Assembly: GCA_026415195.1 (NCBI GenBank) | Contig: JAOAHO010000003.1 | Span: 24,618 to 88,617 of the forward strand | Length of the DNA: 64,000 nt | Reading direction: 5' to 3' | Source: Bacteroidia bacterium | Lineage (GTDB): Bacteria > Bacteroidota > Bacteroidia > B-17B0 > Aurantibacillaceae | Shown here: piece after piece, positions 18,209-28,046 of the stretch | Layout: every line of letters starts with the position of its first letter | Position numbering within the stretch: the stretch's first letter is position 1 | Program-made: the position numbers and the translations under genes | Notes under the pieces: model-generated | Told to the model about the DNA's origin: nothing | Databases searched by the model: none | The model's input: only the letters and a program-made list of their open reading frames with translations

Positions 18209-18357
18209 AAATTAAAAAAGGATTTAATCAAACTTTGCACTAATAGTTACTAAAATAAAAATTTATTTATTATATAATTTTCCTATATTTTCAACCTATA
18301 AGTACATTTGGCCGTTTTATATCTATTAAAAAAAATCCTTACTTTTACACTTGAAAA

Positions 18358-18446
<89 letters not shown>

Positions 18447-18462
18447 CTCTAAATTTTTACGC

Positions 18463-18948
18463 TTAATCCCTGAACAATAAAGCAACCGCGTAAGCATTCA
18501 CCCCTTCCCTGCTTCCCACATATCCGAGTTTTTCGTTTGTGGTGGCTTTCACCGATACGTCCTCCATTTCAATTTTCAAAACTTCAGAAATATTTTTTTT
18601 CATGGCATCAATATAGTTTTTCAGCTTGGGTTCTTCAAGCACCACCGTAACATCCACATTGCCCACCCGAAAACCTTTTTGGGTGATGAGTTTATACACC
18701 TCCTCCAGTAAAATTATACTGTTGATATTTTTATATTTTTCATCGGTATTGGGAAAATAATACCCGATATCCCTTAAGCCCGCGGCCCCAAGCAAGGCAT
18801 CGCACAAAGCATGCAACAAAACATCGGCATCGCTATGGCCGTCGCAACCGGAATGATGCGGAACCTCCACTCCGCCCAACATCAGCTTCCTCCCCTGCCT
18901 GAGCGGATGCACATCAAAACCAAAACCCACCCTGAACGGACATCCCAT
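18463..18948 (-). CDS. ispF: 2-C-methyl-D-erythritol 2,4-cyclodiphosphate synthase
   Basis: A 161-residue enzyme of the MEP isoprenoid pathway that cyclises CDP-ME-2-phosphate to ME-cyclodiphosphate with loss of CMP. GFDVHPL gives the zinc ligands Asp and His, GCDGHSDADVLLHA contains the third ligand, and FPNTDEKYKN and VSVKATTNEKLGYVG are the active-site and trimer-interface motifs. Its presence implies isoprenoids via MEP rather than mevalonate. It follows pgk with 7 bases between the two. Confidence 0.96.
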   Translation of the reverse strand: MGCPFRVGFGFDVHPLRQGRKLMLGGVEVPHHSGCDGHSDADVLLHALCDALLGAAGLRDIGYYFPNTDEKYKNINSIILLEEVYKLITQKGFRVGNVDVTVVLEEPKLKNYIDAMKKNISEVLKIEMEDVSVKATTNEKLGYVGSREGVNAYAVALLFRD

Positions 18949-18955
18949 ATCCTGC

Positions 18956-20146
18956 TTATGCTTTTACGGCTTCCACACCCGGAAGCGTGCCTTGTTCCAC
19001 ATATTCCAGCATGGCCCCTCCGCCGGTGCTGATATAACTTAATTTATCGGAAAGATTGTATTTGGAGGCCGCCGCCACGCTGTCGCCCCCGCCTACTAAT
19101 GAAAAAGCACCTTTTTGAGTGGCCTGTGCAATGGCCTCGCCGATTTTTCTTGTGCCTTCCTGATAATTTTCCATTTCAAACACTCCCATGGGACCGTTCC
19201 ACAATATGCTACCCGATTGCATGATGGCCTTAGAAAAAATTTCTATGCTTTGAGGGCCGATATCCAGCCCCATTTGGCCTTCGGGTATTTCGTCCGATTT
19301 ATAAACACTGCCGGGCTTATCTTCAAATGCACTATGAGCCAAAACATCCACGGGAAGCAATATCCTTATGCCCCTTGATTTTGCGTTATTCAAAATATCA
19401 AGTGCATCATTTATCCTGTCAGTTTCACACAACGACTTTCCGATTTTTCCCCCCTGAGCACTAATGAACGTAAAGGCCATGCCCCCTCCGATAATCACGT
19501 TATCCGCCTTTTCCAATAAACTTTTAAGTATCAGGATTTTATCGCTTACTTTGGCTCCGCCGACCACGGCTGTCAGGGGGCGCCGGGGTTCATAGAGCAC
19601 CTTATTAAGGTTTTCCACTTCCTTGCCCATCAGAAAACCAAGGCATTTTTTTCCGCTTGCAAAGAAGCGGGCGATAACGGCCGTGGATGCATGGGCACGG
19701 TGAGCCGTACCGAACGCATCGTTCACATAAAAAGTTCCGTGCTTCGAGAGTTTTTCGGCAAAAGCAGCATCGCCTTTTTCTTCTTCTTTGTAAAAACGCA
19801 GGTTTTCAAGCAACAACACTTCCCCCGGCTGAAGCCGGCTGCTGAGTTGAAATGCTTCTTCCGAAATACAATCGGATGCGAATTTCACTTTCTGCTTTAA
19901 ATGATGCTCCAAAGCAGGGAGGGTGTGCCTGAGGGAAAATTTATCTTCAGGCCCTCCTTTCGGCCTCCCCAAATGCGACATCAAAACCACCGATGCCCCG
20001 TTTTCCAGCAGATACTGAATGGTAGGCAAAGAAGCGCGGATGCGCGTATCGTCGGTAACCTGAAAGGCATCGTTGAGCGGCACGTTAAAATCCACGCGCA
20101 CCAAAACCCTTTCACCTTTGAAATTAAAATCGTTTAATGACTTCAT
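18956..20146 (-). CDS. pgk: phosphoglycerate kinase
   Basis: A 396-residue glycolytic kinase transferring phosphate from 1,3-bisphosphoglycerate to ADP. RVDFNVPLND and SHLGRPKGG (substrate site), GTAHRAHAST, GGAKVSDKI, NGPMGVFE and GGGDSVAAA (nucleotide site) are all intact. Length is typical. It sits in a same-strand run flippase, dut, pgk, ispF. Confidence 0.97.
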   Translation of the reverse strand: MKSLNDFNFKGERVLVRVDFNVPLNDAFQVTDDTRIRASLPTIQYLLENGASVVLMSHLGRPKGGPEDKFSLRHTLPALEHHLKQKVKFASDCISEEAFQLSSRLQPGEVLLLENLRFYKEEEKGDAAFAEKLSKHGTFYVNDAFGTAHRAHASTAVIARFFASGKKCLGFLMGKEVENLNKVLYEPRRPLTAVVGGAKVSDKILILKSLLEKADNVIIGGGMAFTFISAQGGKIGKSLCETDRINDALDILNNAKSRGIRILLPVDVLAHSAFEDKPGSVYKSDEIPEGQMGLDIGPQSIEIFSKAIMQSGSILWNGPMGVFEMENYQEGTRKIGEAIAQATQKGAFSLVGGGDSVAAASKYNLSDKLSYISTGGGAMLEYVEQGTLPGVEAVKA

Positions 20147-20169
20147 AAGGCCTTTGTTTAAATTAAGGT

Positions 20170-20613
20170 TTAATGTTTACCCGTACTTCCGAAGCCGCCG
20201 GAACTGCGGGCACTCTCATTGATTTCACTGACCGGTTCCCATTCCACCACGGCATGCATGGCAACCACCATCTGAGCAATACGGTCGCCGGGCTGAATGA
20301 CAAAAGTTTCGGATGAGAGATTCACGAGCAATACTTTAATTTCCCCCCTGTAATCGGCATCAATGGTTCCCGGTGTGTTCAGTACCGTGATGCCATGCTT
20401 CCATGCCAGTCCGCTGCGCGGGCGAATTTGCGCTTCATACCCTTCGGGCAATTCCATAAAGAGCCCTGTTGGGATAAGCTTACGCTCCAGGGGCTTTATC
20501 TCTTCCGGGGCAGGCAGATTGGCCCGCAAGTCCATTCCTGCCGAAGCTGCAGTGGCATAGGAAGGCAAATCGAAAGGGGAAGTATTGATGATTTTAACCT
20601 TTAAACTCGGCAT
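20170..20613 (-). CDS. dut: dUTP diphosphatase
   Basis: A 147-residue trimeric dUTPase that hydrolyses dUTP to dUMP and PPi. The five motifs are visible: [30 protein letters not shown] (catalytic Asp), GDRIAQMVV, and SSGGFGSTG near the C-terminus. The 5' end overlaps the flippase gene by 20 bases, showing tight coupling. Confidence 0.96.
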   Translation of the reverse strand: MPSLKVKIINTSPFDLPSYATAASAGMDLRANLPAPEEIKPLERKLIPTGLFMELPEGYEAQIRPRSGLAWKHGITVLNTPGTIDADYRGEIKVLLVNLSSETFVIQPGDRIAQMVVAMHAVVEWEPVSEINESARSSGGFGSTGKH

Positions 20614-22090
20614 ACCTTTTTTTGAAAACGGGAAGTTCCCATTTTATCCACAACCACACAAAAGGGATTACTAACAAATTATTCAAAAATAATTTAAGTG
20701 AGATTGAAGAAATATCATCAAACAAATATGAAAACAGGTAAAGCACAACGGCAAATAGGCCGTAAAAGAAAATGGCCCTCGCGTTGTAAGGTGCGGGATA
20801 ATGCTTTTTGCCCCATTGCCAGGAAATGATACACATGGAAAAATAAGTGATAAACGTTGCCCAGGCCGATGCATAATAGGAAAAATACGGTACCAGAAGT
20901 AGATTAAGTAAAATCGTTATTCCCGCACCTATCATGGAAATCCAGGCACCATATAAAGTTTGCCCGCTGATTTTATACCACACGCTTAAATTAAAGTAAA
21001 TGCCAAGAAAGGCATTGGCCATCAGCAATACCGGCACTACCCCTATGCCCACCCTGTACTTTTCACCGATAAAATACTGCAATACAGGCAGGTTGAGGGA
21101 AGTAAGCAAAAACACCAGAAAACAAAACTGGGAAAATATTTTCAGCACATAGGCATTTAATTTCATCGAGTCATCACGGTTTGCACGGTTAAAGAAAAAA
21201 GGTTCTGCCGCAAAGCGAAAGGCCTGAACAAACAAGGTCATGAAGATGGATATTTTATAGCATGCGCCGTAAATTCCCTGTGCTTCCATGCCTTCTTCCA
21301 AAGGGAGCAGATGCTTCAGCACAATGCGGTCGAAAGTTTCGTTTACCATACCGGCCAGGCCCACCAACACGAGGGGCCATGAATATTTCAGGATTTGACG
21401 GTATGTATTCCATTCTGCCAAAGGCCTGTAATCCAGCAGAAAAGGCACAAGCAAAATCAGATTAAAAACATTGGCCAACAAATTACACAAAAAGGAATAT
21501 CCGATGCCGGTTTCGGGGTTATACCATGAAGTCCATGATGATTCAGGATTTTCGGCATAAGCCCTTTTGACAAATACAAAAACAACTACATGGAGCAGGA
21601 TATTCACCATCACATTTCCCAGGCGCATGAGGGCAAAAGGAACGGGCTTTTCCAACAACCGGAAGCGTGCCATGGGCAGGGCCAACAAGGCATCGGTGGC
21701 GATGATGCCGATGCACCAGATAATGAACTCGGGATGGCGGGAGTAGTGAAGTTTATCGGCTATGACGGGAACATACTGATAAAGCGCGATACTGAAAATG
21801 AAGGTTGAAAGCAGAATGGAAGAGAACGTTATGCGAAATATTTTTTTTGCATCGCCCGTGGAGTTGGAAAAACGAAAAAAGGCCGTCTCGAGGCCGTAGG
21901 TGAAAATGACATTGAAGAAGGCAATATAGGAATACAATTCCGAATGAATGCCGTATTGAACGGGCTCCGAGAAAATGTAAGTCAGTAAAGGAGTAAGCAG
22001 ATAATTCAAAAAACGGGGCAACATGGTGCCCATGCCGTAGAGCACGGTTTGGCTGCCCAGTTTTTTTAAGGAAGAACCCGGTTTTACCAT
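20594..22090 (-). CDS. polysaccharide flippase-like membrane protein (Wzx/MATE-like)
   Basis: A 498-residue protein with about twelve to fourteen predicted membrane helices, of the polysaccharide biosynthesis / MurJ-Wzx superfamily (N-terminal [20 protein letters not shown] is typical). It would move lipid-linked sugars or oligosaccharides across the inner membrane. The substrate is not readable from sequence. It overlaps dut and heads the run dut-pgk-ispF. The intergenic stretch upstream (22091-22344) is AT-rich and holds no gene I can support. Confidence 0.85.
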   Translation of the reverse strand: MVKPGSSLKKLGSQTVLYGMGTMLPRFLNYLLTPLLTYIFSEPVQYGIHSELYSYIAFFNVIFTYGLETAFFRFSNSTGDAKKIFRITFSSILLSTFIFSIALYQYVPVIADKLHYSRHPEFIIWCIGIIATDALLALPMARFRLLEKPVPFALMRLGNVMVNILLHVVVFVFVKRAYAENPESSWTSWYNPETGIGYSFLCNLLANVFNLILLVPFLLDYRPLAEWNTYRQILKYSWPLVLVGLAGMVNETFDRIVLKHLLPLEEGMEAQGIYGACYKISIFMTLFVQAFRFAAEPFFFNRANRDDSMKLNAYVLKIFSQFCFLVFLLTSLNLPVLQYFIGEKYRVGIGVVPVLLMANAFLGIYFNLSVWYKISGQTLYGAWISMIGAGITILLNLLLVPYFSYYASAWATFITYFSMCIISWQWGKKHYPAPYNARAIFFYGLFAVVLYLFSYLFDDISSISLKLFLNNLLVIPFVWLWIKWELPVFKKRYAEFKG

Positions 22091-22344
22091 TAAATAAGAT
22101 ACCGTTAAACTACAGATTTTAAAAGTATATAAAACATGTTTTTTTAAATTTTTCCAAAAAAATCTGCATTAAACAAATAACATGAGAACAAATAAAATCA
22201 ATGTAGTATAAATTCTTGAACATATACCATAAATATTAGGTTCATACATTCTCATTCAAAAAATTGAGATTATTGCATGAACTTGCATCAAAAAAAACGA
22301 AACATTTGCTTATTTTCGGCTTAAAATTTGGGAAATAAAATTCC

Positions 22345-24474
22345 ATGAATTTTCTTAAAAATGCCTATATATTATTCATCGTATTAATAAAAACGATAAA
22401 AGCCACCTGGGGAATATTATTTATTTCATGCTTCGGAGTATTTGCCCTTTTAGAAGTTGATCAGGCCCAGGACATTTTCCTATACATGAAAAATTTTGCA
22501 GAAAACAAAGCAAATGAATTTCAACATTTGATTATATATATCTTGGCAATTTTTTTATGGTCAATAACAGCGTGGTATTGCTCGAGAATACTTTTGCTAA
22601 ATCATCATTTTTTACCGTATCCGACCAATTTTTCACATGAAAATTATTTTAATTTTTTACAAAAGTACTTGGCAAGATTTTACGGATTTATCCCTTTCAT
22701 AATAAGTTCAATTGCATTTTTCAAAATCAATCATTGGCCATTATTTATCTTTTTTATCGTTATTGGGCTTTTATATATGATTTTCCTTAAGTTCAGAATT
22801 GAAATTATAATTTTTTGGAGGTTAATCAGAAAAAAAAATCTGAACATGGAATACATTAAAACTATCGCCTCAAATTTTAATAAAATGAGATTTAGTGTAA
22901 GAGGAAGAAACATGGAAGGAAAAGAAATTTTCAAAAAATATCTTATAATTAAAATCCTGCTTTTTATACATCTGATGTTATGTATTTTATTTATTAACAA
23001 TAATTTTTATAGCAGAAGCTTAGCATCATTTCTTGGTCCTGCATCCATAATAGTTATTGGAATATCAGCTTCTTGCCTTCTCTTTGGAATTGTAAATTTC
23101 TATGAATACAGGACAAAGCAACCTTTAAGTATAATCGTGATTATTCTTGTATTAATATTTAGTTTGTTTAATGATAATCATTTAGTAAAAAACATCACTC
23201 CGTCTAAACAAACTTTTTTATTAAGATTTTCGGATGAACAATATTTTGAACATTTTATACATAACCTCAACAAGATCTATTGTAAAAAAGGTCAACAAGA
23301 ATCAAACCAAACCGTCGATACCATGCCGGTTTTTATCATAGCTGTGGAAGGAGGAGGAATACGTTCTGCTTTCTGGTCGGCTCATGTATTGTCATTAATA
23401 CAGGATACTGTTTTCAAAAAATTTAAAAAAAATTTTCTTAATCACGTATATGCATTCTCTACTGTATCGGGCGGATCTGTTGGTACGGGTGTTTTTATTG
23501 CATCATATGCAGAATATCAAAGAAATTATGGAGAAAAAATTTCAAATTATGATTCATTAAAAGCTTTTTGCACTTCCATGCTTTCGAAAGATTTTTTATC
23601 GGCATTAAATGCCGGTTTGGTTTTTCCTGATATGCTACAAAATTTTATTCCCTTTCCAATCCACAGATTCGACAGATCAAAATGGTTGGAAGATAAATGG
23701 TCAGATGAGTTTTCGCGTAACATACCCAAGATAAGTAAAAAACATTCCTCGCACACCTTAGATGAAGGCTTTTTAAAATTTTACTCCGACACTTCCTTTA
23801 ATAATTTTTTACCTGCTTTGTTTGTCAATAGTACCCAAGCCCACACCGGAAGTAAAATAATTTTGTGTCCTGTCCGTTCCATATTCTCAAATGTGGATAC
23901 TGTAACCAATCTTTTTGAACAAACAAATAAGGATATACCTTTTAAAACAGTAATGTCGATCAGCTCCAGATTTCCATTGGTTACACCGCCTGCCATGGTT
24001 CAAATAAACAATAAAAAAATTCATCTGTTAGACGGTGGATATGAAGATAATTCCGGGTTGACCACAGCCATTCTGATTTCTAAAAATTTCAAAAAAAATT
24101 TAAATGAATCTGTAAAAGATACTATAATCATGAATTTTTTAAAGAAAAACATTCTTAAAATTAATTTTATTTTCATCAGTAACAATCCCCGTTCATCAGT
24201 AAGCACAATGAATAATACCTCGAAAAATAATTTATTACCCGAATTGACCATGCCGGCCTCTACGTTCTATTCGACATGGGAGAAAAATAACAATAACAAC
24301 TTTTCTTTTGCAGTAGAATACTGTAATTTTAACAAAATTAATTTTATTGAAATTAAATTAAAACATACTCATAAAGTAATTCCCTTGGGCTGGTTCCTAT
24401 CCCCTGAATCCGTGTTAAGTATCCGGCAATGTTCCATAGATAATCTGGAAAAAATATTGAATCAATTTAAATAA
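22345..24474 (+). CDS. membrane-anchored patatin-like phospholipase
   Basis: A 709-residue protein. The first 300 residues contain several membrane helices (near 10-30, 60-80, 110-150, 200-220, 230-250, 265-280). The cytosolic or periplasmic C-terminal half is a patatin-like hydrolase: EGGGIRSAF near 334 (oxyanion hole), SGGSVGTG near 374 (nucleophile Ser in GxSxG), and LLDGGYEDNSG near 562 (catalytic Asp). The Ser-Asp dyad is therefore intact and lipid acyl hydrolysis is expected. The gene is visibly more AT-rich than its neighbours. Patatin lipases are CBASS effectors in some genomes, but no nucleotidyltransferase partner is adjacent. Confidence 0.82.
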   Translation: MNFLKNAYILFIVLIKTIKATWGILFISCFGVFALLEVDQAQDIFLYMKNFAENKANEFQHLIIYILAIFLWSITAWYCSRILLLNHHFLPYPTNFSHENYFNFLQKYLARFYGFIPFIISSIAFFKINHWPLFIFFIVIGLLYMIFLKFRIEIIIFWRLIRKKNLNMEYIKTIASNFNKMRFSVRGRNMEGKEIFKKYLIIKILLFIHLMLCILFINNNFYSRSLASFLGPASIIVIGISASCLLFGIVNFYEYRTKQPLSIIVIILVLIFSLFNDNHLVKNITPSKQTFLLRFSDEQYFEHFIHNLNKIYCKKGQQESNQTVDTMPVFIIAVEGGGIRSAFWSAHVLSLIQDTVFKKFKKNFLNHVYAFSTVSGGSVGTGVFIASYAEYQRNYGEKISNYDSLKAFCTSMLSKDFLSALNAGLVFPDMLQNFIPFPIHRFDRSKWLEDKWSDEFSRNIPKISKKHSSHTLDEGFLKFYSDTSFNNFLPALFVNSTQAHTGSKIILCPVRSIFSNVDTVTNLFEQTNKDIPFKTVMSISSRFPLVTPPAMVQINNKKIHLLDGGYEDNSGLTTAILISKNFKKNLNESVKDTIIMNFLKKNILKINFIFISNNPRSSVSTMNNTSKNNLLPELTMPASTFYSTWEKNNNNNFSFAVEYCNFNKINFIEIKLKHTHKVIPLGWFLSPESVLSIRQCSIDNLEKILNQFK

Positions 24475-24482
24475 AAATTTAT

Positions 24483-25232
24483 TCAGAAGATCTTATATAA
24501 GATCGGTCTTGAAGGTGATGCATCGTTGTCGAAGGGTCCGGGAATCAGGTTCAACAGGTAGTTACCGTCGGGTATATGATTGGGCACATAAACCAGTTCG
24601 GTTATGGTGCAGTCCATGCGTGGGTTATCGGGGTAATCCCAGAAAATGCGGTGAGCTGTGAGTTTACCTTCGTCTTGTTCCCTGTCCACCGATGGCAAAT
24701 CAATTAAAAGATGACGGATGCCCTTTTCCACAATGAATTTCATGGCATCGGGTTGTAAATACGGTGGGTTGGTATTGGAATAATGAGCCGATATTTTTTC
24801 CGGAGAATTGTCCAGGGTACGGATAATCAGCGCTTCGGGCTGCAAATTACCCTCAAAAGATGCTTCCATTATGGCTTTGGAAATTACGCGGTCTCCGTTG
24901 GAAAGTTCTTCAGGCAATACGGTAATCAATTCAGAAATATAAAAAAATATTTTTTGTTCACGGTAAACCGATATCCACTCCGGCGTGATATGCCCCACCG
25001 ACTCAGTATGCGTCACATGAGCATGAGGGTTAAAAAAAATATTTCGGAAATTGACCGGGGCACCGCTTTTCACTTCTCCCACAAAATCTCCCATCATCAC
25101 GGGGGTAATCTTCGGTTCATCCTGATACCAGCATACCACATTACCTTCTTTTCTGACAGGAATGGATATGTCCAGGGGCTGATAAAAATCCACACGAAAT
25201 TCTTTCCCTTTATGAAACAAAGTTGCAATCAT
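24483..25232 (-). CDS. cyclase-family hydrolase (kynurenine-formamidase-like)
   Basis: A 249-residue protein of the metal-dependent cyclase family (PF04199 type). PLDISIPVRKEG starts the domain, and NPHAHVTHTESVGH (about 89-102) resembles the HxGTHxD metal-binding segment with His residues retained. PEALIIRT and LLIDLPSVDRE follow. The family includes arylformamidases and other amidases; the actual substrate is unclear. It converges on the patatin gene and is divergent from the acyl-CoA dehydrogenase. Confidence 0.75.
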   Translation of the reverse strand: MIATLFHKGKEFRVDFYQPLDISIPVRKEGNVVCWYQDEPKITPVMMGDFVGEVKSGAPVNFRNIFFNPHAHVTHTESVGHITPEWISVYREQKIFFYISELITVLPEELSNGDRVISKAIMEASFEGNLQPEALIIRTLDNSPEKISAHYSNTNPPYLQPDAMKFIVEKGIRHLLIDLPSVDREQDEGKLTAHRIFWDYPDNPRMDCTITELVYVPNHIPDGNYLLNLIPGPFDNDASPSRPILYKIF

Positions 25233-25328
25233 AATGATTAAAAATAGTTATTTGCCTTCAAGTGACAGGGGAATAATTTTCATGTTTTTACAAACTTTTT
25301 GAGTAAAATTGCAGTTAATATTTTAATT

Positions 25329-26507
25329 ATGGGAGCCGACAATTTTCAATATCACGACTATTACCTAGTGGACGAACTGCTGACCGAAGAGCACAAGCAA
25401 ATAAGGGAAATGGTAAGGGCCTGGGTGAAAAAGGAAGTTTCGCCCATTGTGGAAGAGGCCTGCCAGAAAGCAGAATTTCCCAGGCAATGGATCAAAGGCC
25501 TTGCGGAAATCGGGGCATTCGGGCCTTATATTCCGCAGGAGTACGGAGGTGCAGGATTAGACCAAATCTCTTACGGAATCATTATGCAGGAGTTGGAGCG
25601 AGGCGACAGCGGACTTCGCTCTACGGCTTCCGTCCAAAGCTCGCTGGTAATGTATCCCATTTATACATTCGGTTCGGAAGAACAGAAGCGAAAATATTTG
25701 CCCCGCCTGGCCAAAGGAGAAATCATCGGCTGCTTCGGATTGACTGAACCCGATTACGGCAGTAATCCGGCAGGCATGATTACCCGTTTTACCGATAAAG
25801 GAGACCATGTTGTACTTAATGGAGCGAAAATGTGGATTTCGAATGCACCAATTGCCGATATTGCAGTTGTGTGGGCTAAAGATGATCATGGTGAAATACG
25901 TGGGCTTATTGTGGAAAGGGGCATGGAAGGCTTTACTACTCCCGAAACCCACGGTAAATGGAGCTTACGAGCCAGCGCCACCGGGGAACTGGTATTTGAC
26001 AACGTCAAAGTTCCAAAAGAAAATATTTTTCCCAACATTAAAGGCTTAAAAGGCCCGCTGAGTTGTTTGAACAGCGCCCGCTACGGCATTGCCTGGGGTG
26101 CCATAGGAGCTGCACTCGATTGCTACGATTCTGCCTTACGTTATAGTAAAGAAAGAATACAATTCGGTAAGCCCATTGCCGCATTCCAACTTACCCAGAA
26201 AAAACTTGCGGAAATGATTACCGAGATAACCAAAGCGCAAGTATTAACCTGGCGGCTAGGTGTATTAAAGAATGAAAACCGCGCCACCCCTGCCCAAATC
26301 AGTATGGCTAAGCGAAACAACGTTCACATGGCATTGACCATTGCACGAGAAGCTCGGCAAATCCACGGAGGAATGGGCATCACGGGAGAATATCCCATCA
26401 TGCGTCACATGATGAACCTGGAAAGCGTGATTACCTATGAAGGCACTCACGACATCCACCTGCTGATTACAGGCTTGGATATTACCGGTATCAATGCCTT
26501 CAGCTAA
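25329..26507 (+). CDS. gcdH: acyl-CoA dehydrogenase, probably glutaryl-CoA dehydrogenase
   Basis: A 392-residue flavoenzyme from ATG 25329 (an in-frame TTG lies at 25299). CFGLTEPDYGSNPAGM is the substrate and FAD loop, MWISNAPIAD the central strand, and ITYEGTHDIHLLI near 366-378 contains the catalytic Glu (about 370) in the position used by glutaryl-CoA dehydrogenases. Overall layout and the SVQSSLVMYPIYTFGSEEQK segment favour the GCDH subgroup, which converts glutaryl-CoA to crotonyl-CoA plus CO2 in Lys/Trp degradation. A short-chain acyl-CoA dehydrogenase is the alternative. Confidence 0.85.
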   Translation: MGADNFQYHDYYLVDELLTEEHKQIREMVRAWVKKEVSPIVEEACQKAEFPRQWIKGLAEIGAFGPYIPQEYGGAGLDQISYGIIMQELERGDSGLRSTASVQSSLVMYPIYTFGSEEQKRKYLPRLAKGEIIGCFGLTEPDYGSNPAGMITRFTDKGDHVVLNGAKMWISNAPIADIAVVWAKDDHGEIRGLIVERGMEGFTTPETHGKWSLRASATGELVFDNVKVPKENIFPNIKGLKGPLSCLNSARYGIAWGAIGAALDCYDSALRYSKERIQFGKPIAAFQLTQKKLAEMITEITKAQVLTWRLGVLKNENRATPAQISMAKRNNVHMALTIAREARQIHGGMGITGEYPIMRHMMNLESVITYEGTHDIHLLITGLDITGINAFS

Positions 26508-26511
26508 AACA

Positions 26512-27870
26512 TTAAAGTAATTCATTGGCCAGGTTGGCTAGTTCGCTCCGTTCTCCTTTCATTAACGTTACATGGGCATATAAATGCTGGCCTTTCAATC
26601 GATCGATCATATAACTGAGGCCATTACTTTGCGTATCAAGATATGGAGTATCAATTTGATATATATCACCGGTGAAAACGATTTTGGTGTTCTCCCCTGC
26701 CCTTGAGATAATGGTTTTAACTTCATGGGGCGTTAGGTTTTGAGCTTCGTCCACAATAAAAAACACATTACTTAAGCTTCTTCCCCTGATATAAGCCAAA
26801 GGACATACTACCAGCTTTTCCTGCTCCACCATTTCATTGAGTTGGCGATATTCTTTGTCTTTTTCACTGAACAAACTACGGATATATTTAAGATTATCCC
26901 ACAATGGTTCCATATAGGGGTTCAATTTAGAATTCACATCACCGGGAAGATACCCGATATCTTTATTACTAAGGGGGACAACAGGCCGTGCAAGATAAAT
27001 TTGATGATAGTTTCTTCGTTGTTCCAAAGCTCCGGCCAAGGATAATAATGTTTTTCCGGTTCCGGCCACGCCCTGTAAGGTAACTAATCGTATAGCGGGG
27101 TTCAATATGGCATCCAGGGCAAAAGTTTGTTCCGCATTGCGGGGGATTACATTATAGCAAGCACTTTTAATAACACGGGTTAGGGTATTTTCATTATAAT
27201 TGTATCGGGCAAGGACGCTTTGCTGGCCGTTTTTCAATACATAGTAATGATTGGCTGTTATTTGCGATTTTTTTAATACATCATCGGCTTTGCAGAAACC
27301 GTTGGAATACAAAGCCTGAATGGCCTCGGGGTCAGCCTTTTCAATTATGGTGTAACCTTTATAGAGTTCATCAACGGTTTTAACTTTACCGGTTTCGTAA
27401 TCTTCAGCAGTGATATTCAGGGATTTTGCCTTTAACCGCAGATTAACATCTTTACTCACCAAAACCACCCTTCGGTTAGGGTGCATTTCCTGAACGTAAA
27501 GGGCGGTGTTCAGGATGCGGTGGTCGGGCTTTTTTTCGTCGAATATTTTTTCTGCATTAATGGTGGAGTCGGTGTGCATTTCAATTTTAAACTTACCCCG
27601 ATTGGGTCCATTGATGGAAGTCCATTCCTGAAGCGAATGATTTCCGCTAAGTTTGTCTATGTAACGGATAAACTCCCTGGCCGCAAAATTTTTGGTATCG
27701 TTCCCTTTTTTGAACTGGTCCAATTCTTCCAGAACGGTGATGGGAATAATGACGTCGTGCTCCGCGAAATTTTTTATGGCCGTGTGGTCGTATATGATAA
27801 CAGAAGTGTCAAGTACAAAGATCTTTTTGTCTTTGGCAGCGGCGGGAAGGGGTTTCTTTCTGACGGGCAT
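26512..27870 (-). CDS. PIN-PhoH fusion protein (PhoH2-like RNA helicase/RNase)
   Basis: A 452-residue protein. Residues about 15-150 are a PIN nuclease domain (FVLDTSVIIYD with the first acidic residue, VLEELD with the second). Residues about 245-450 are a PhoH ATPase: GVAGTGKT near 267 is Walker A and FFIVDEAQN Walker B. PhoH2 proteins unwind and cleave RNA. In mycobacteria they pair with an antitoxin; no small antitoxin gene precedes this one, so a toxin role is not indicated. It converges on the acyl-CoA dehydrogenase gene with 4 bases between their ends. Confidence 0.9.
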   Translation of the reverse strand: MPVRKKPLPAAAKDKKIFVLDTSVIIYDHTAIKNFAEHDVIIPITVLEELDQFKKGNDTKNFAAREFIRYIDKLSGNHSLQEWTSINGPNRGKFKIEMHTDSTINAEKIFDEKKPDHRILNTALYVQEMHPNRRVVLVSKDVNLRLKAKSLNITAEDYETGKVKTVDELYKGYTIIEKADPEAIQALYSNGFCKADDVLKKSQITANHYYVLKNGQQSVLARYNYNENTLTRVIKSACYNVIPRNAEQTFALDAILNPAIRLVTLQGVAGTGKTLLSLAGALEQRRNYHQIYLARPVVPLSNKDIGYLPGDVNSKLNPYMEPLWDNLKYIRSLFSEKDKEYRQLNEMVEQEKLVVCPLAYIRGRSLSNVFFIVDEAQNLTPHEVKTIISRAGENTKIVFTGDIYQIDTPYLDTQSNGLSYMIDRLKGQHLYAHVTLMKGERSELANLANELL

Positions 27871-28046
27871 AACAATTTGTTAAATAACGATAGTCCTAAA
27901 CTATTAAACGTACTGATTAAAAAAAGGTTAATTCAGGAATTTAATGAACAGGGAAATGTTTAATCAGAAATATAAAAAAAGGCTTTGAGCTACTTCTGAT
28001 AAAAGTCATAGAAGTTTTAAAATTTTTTGATATTTTTTCAGGTTAA

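Noticed and set aside
22091..22344. Possible small gene or regulatory RNA in the AT-rich gap before the patatin gene
   Set aside because: No frame of useful length, no stable hairpin and no properly spaced promoter boxes were seen.
22345..24474. Patatin protein as CBASS effector
   Set aside because: No CD-NTase, Cap2 or Cap3 gene is adjacent; the diadenylate cyclase at 48932 is a housekeeping CdaA, far away.
26512..27870. PIN-PhoH as a toxin-antitoxin module
   Set aside because: No small antitoxin gene lies upstream (27871-28046) and the neighbours are convergent or unrelated.
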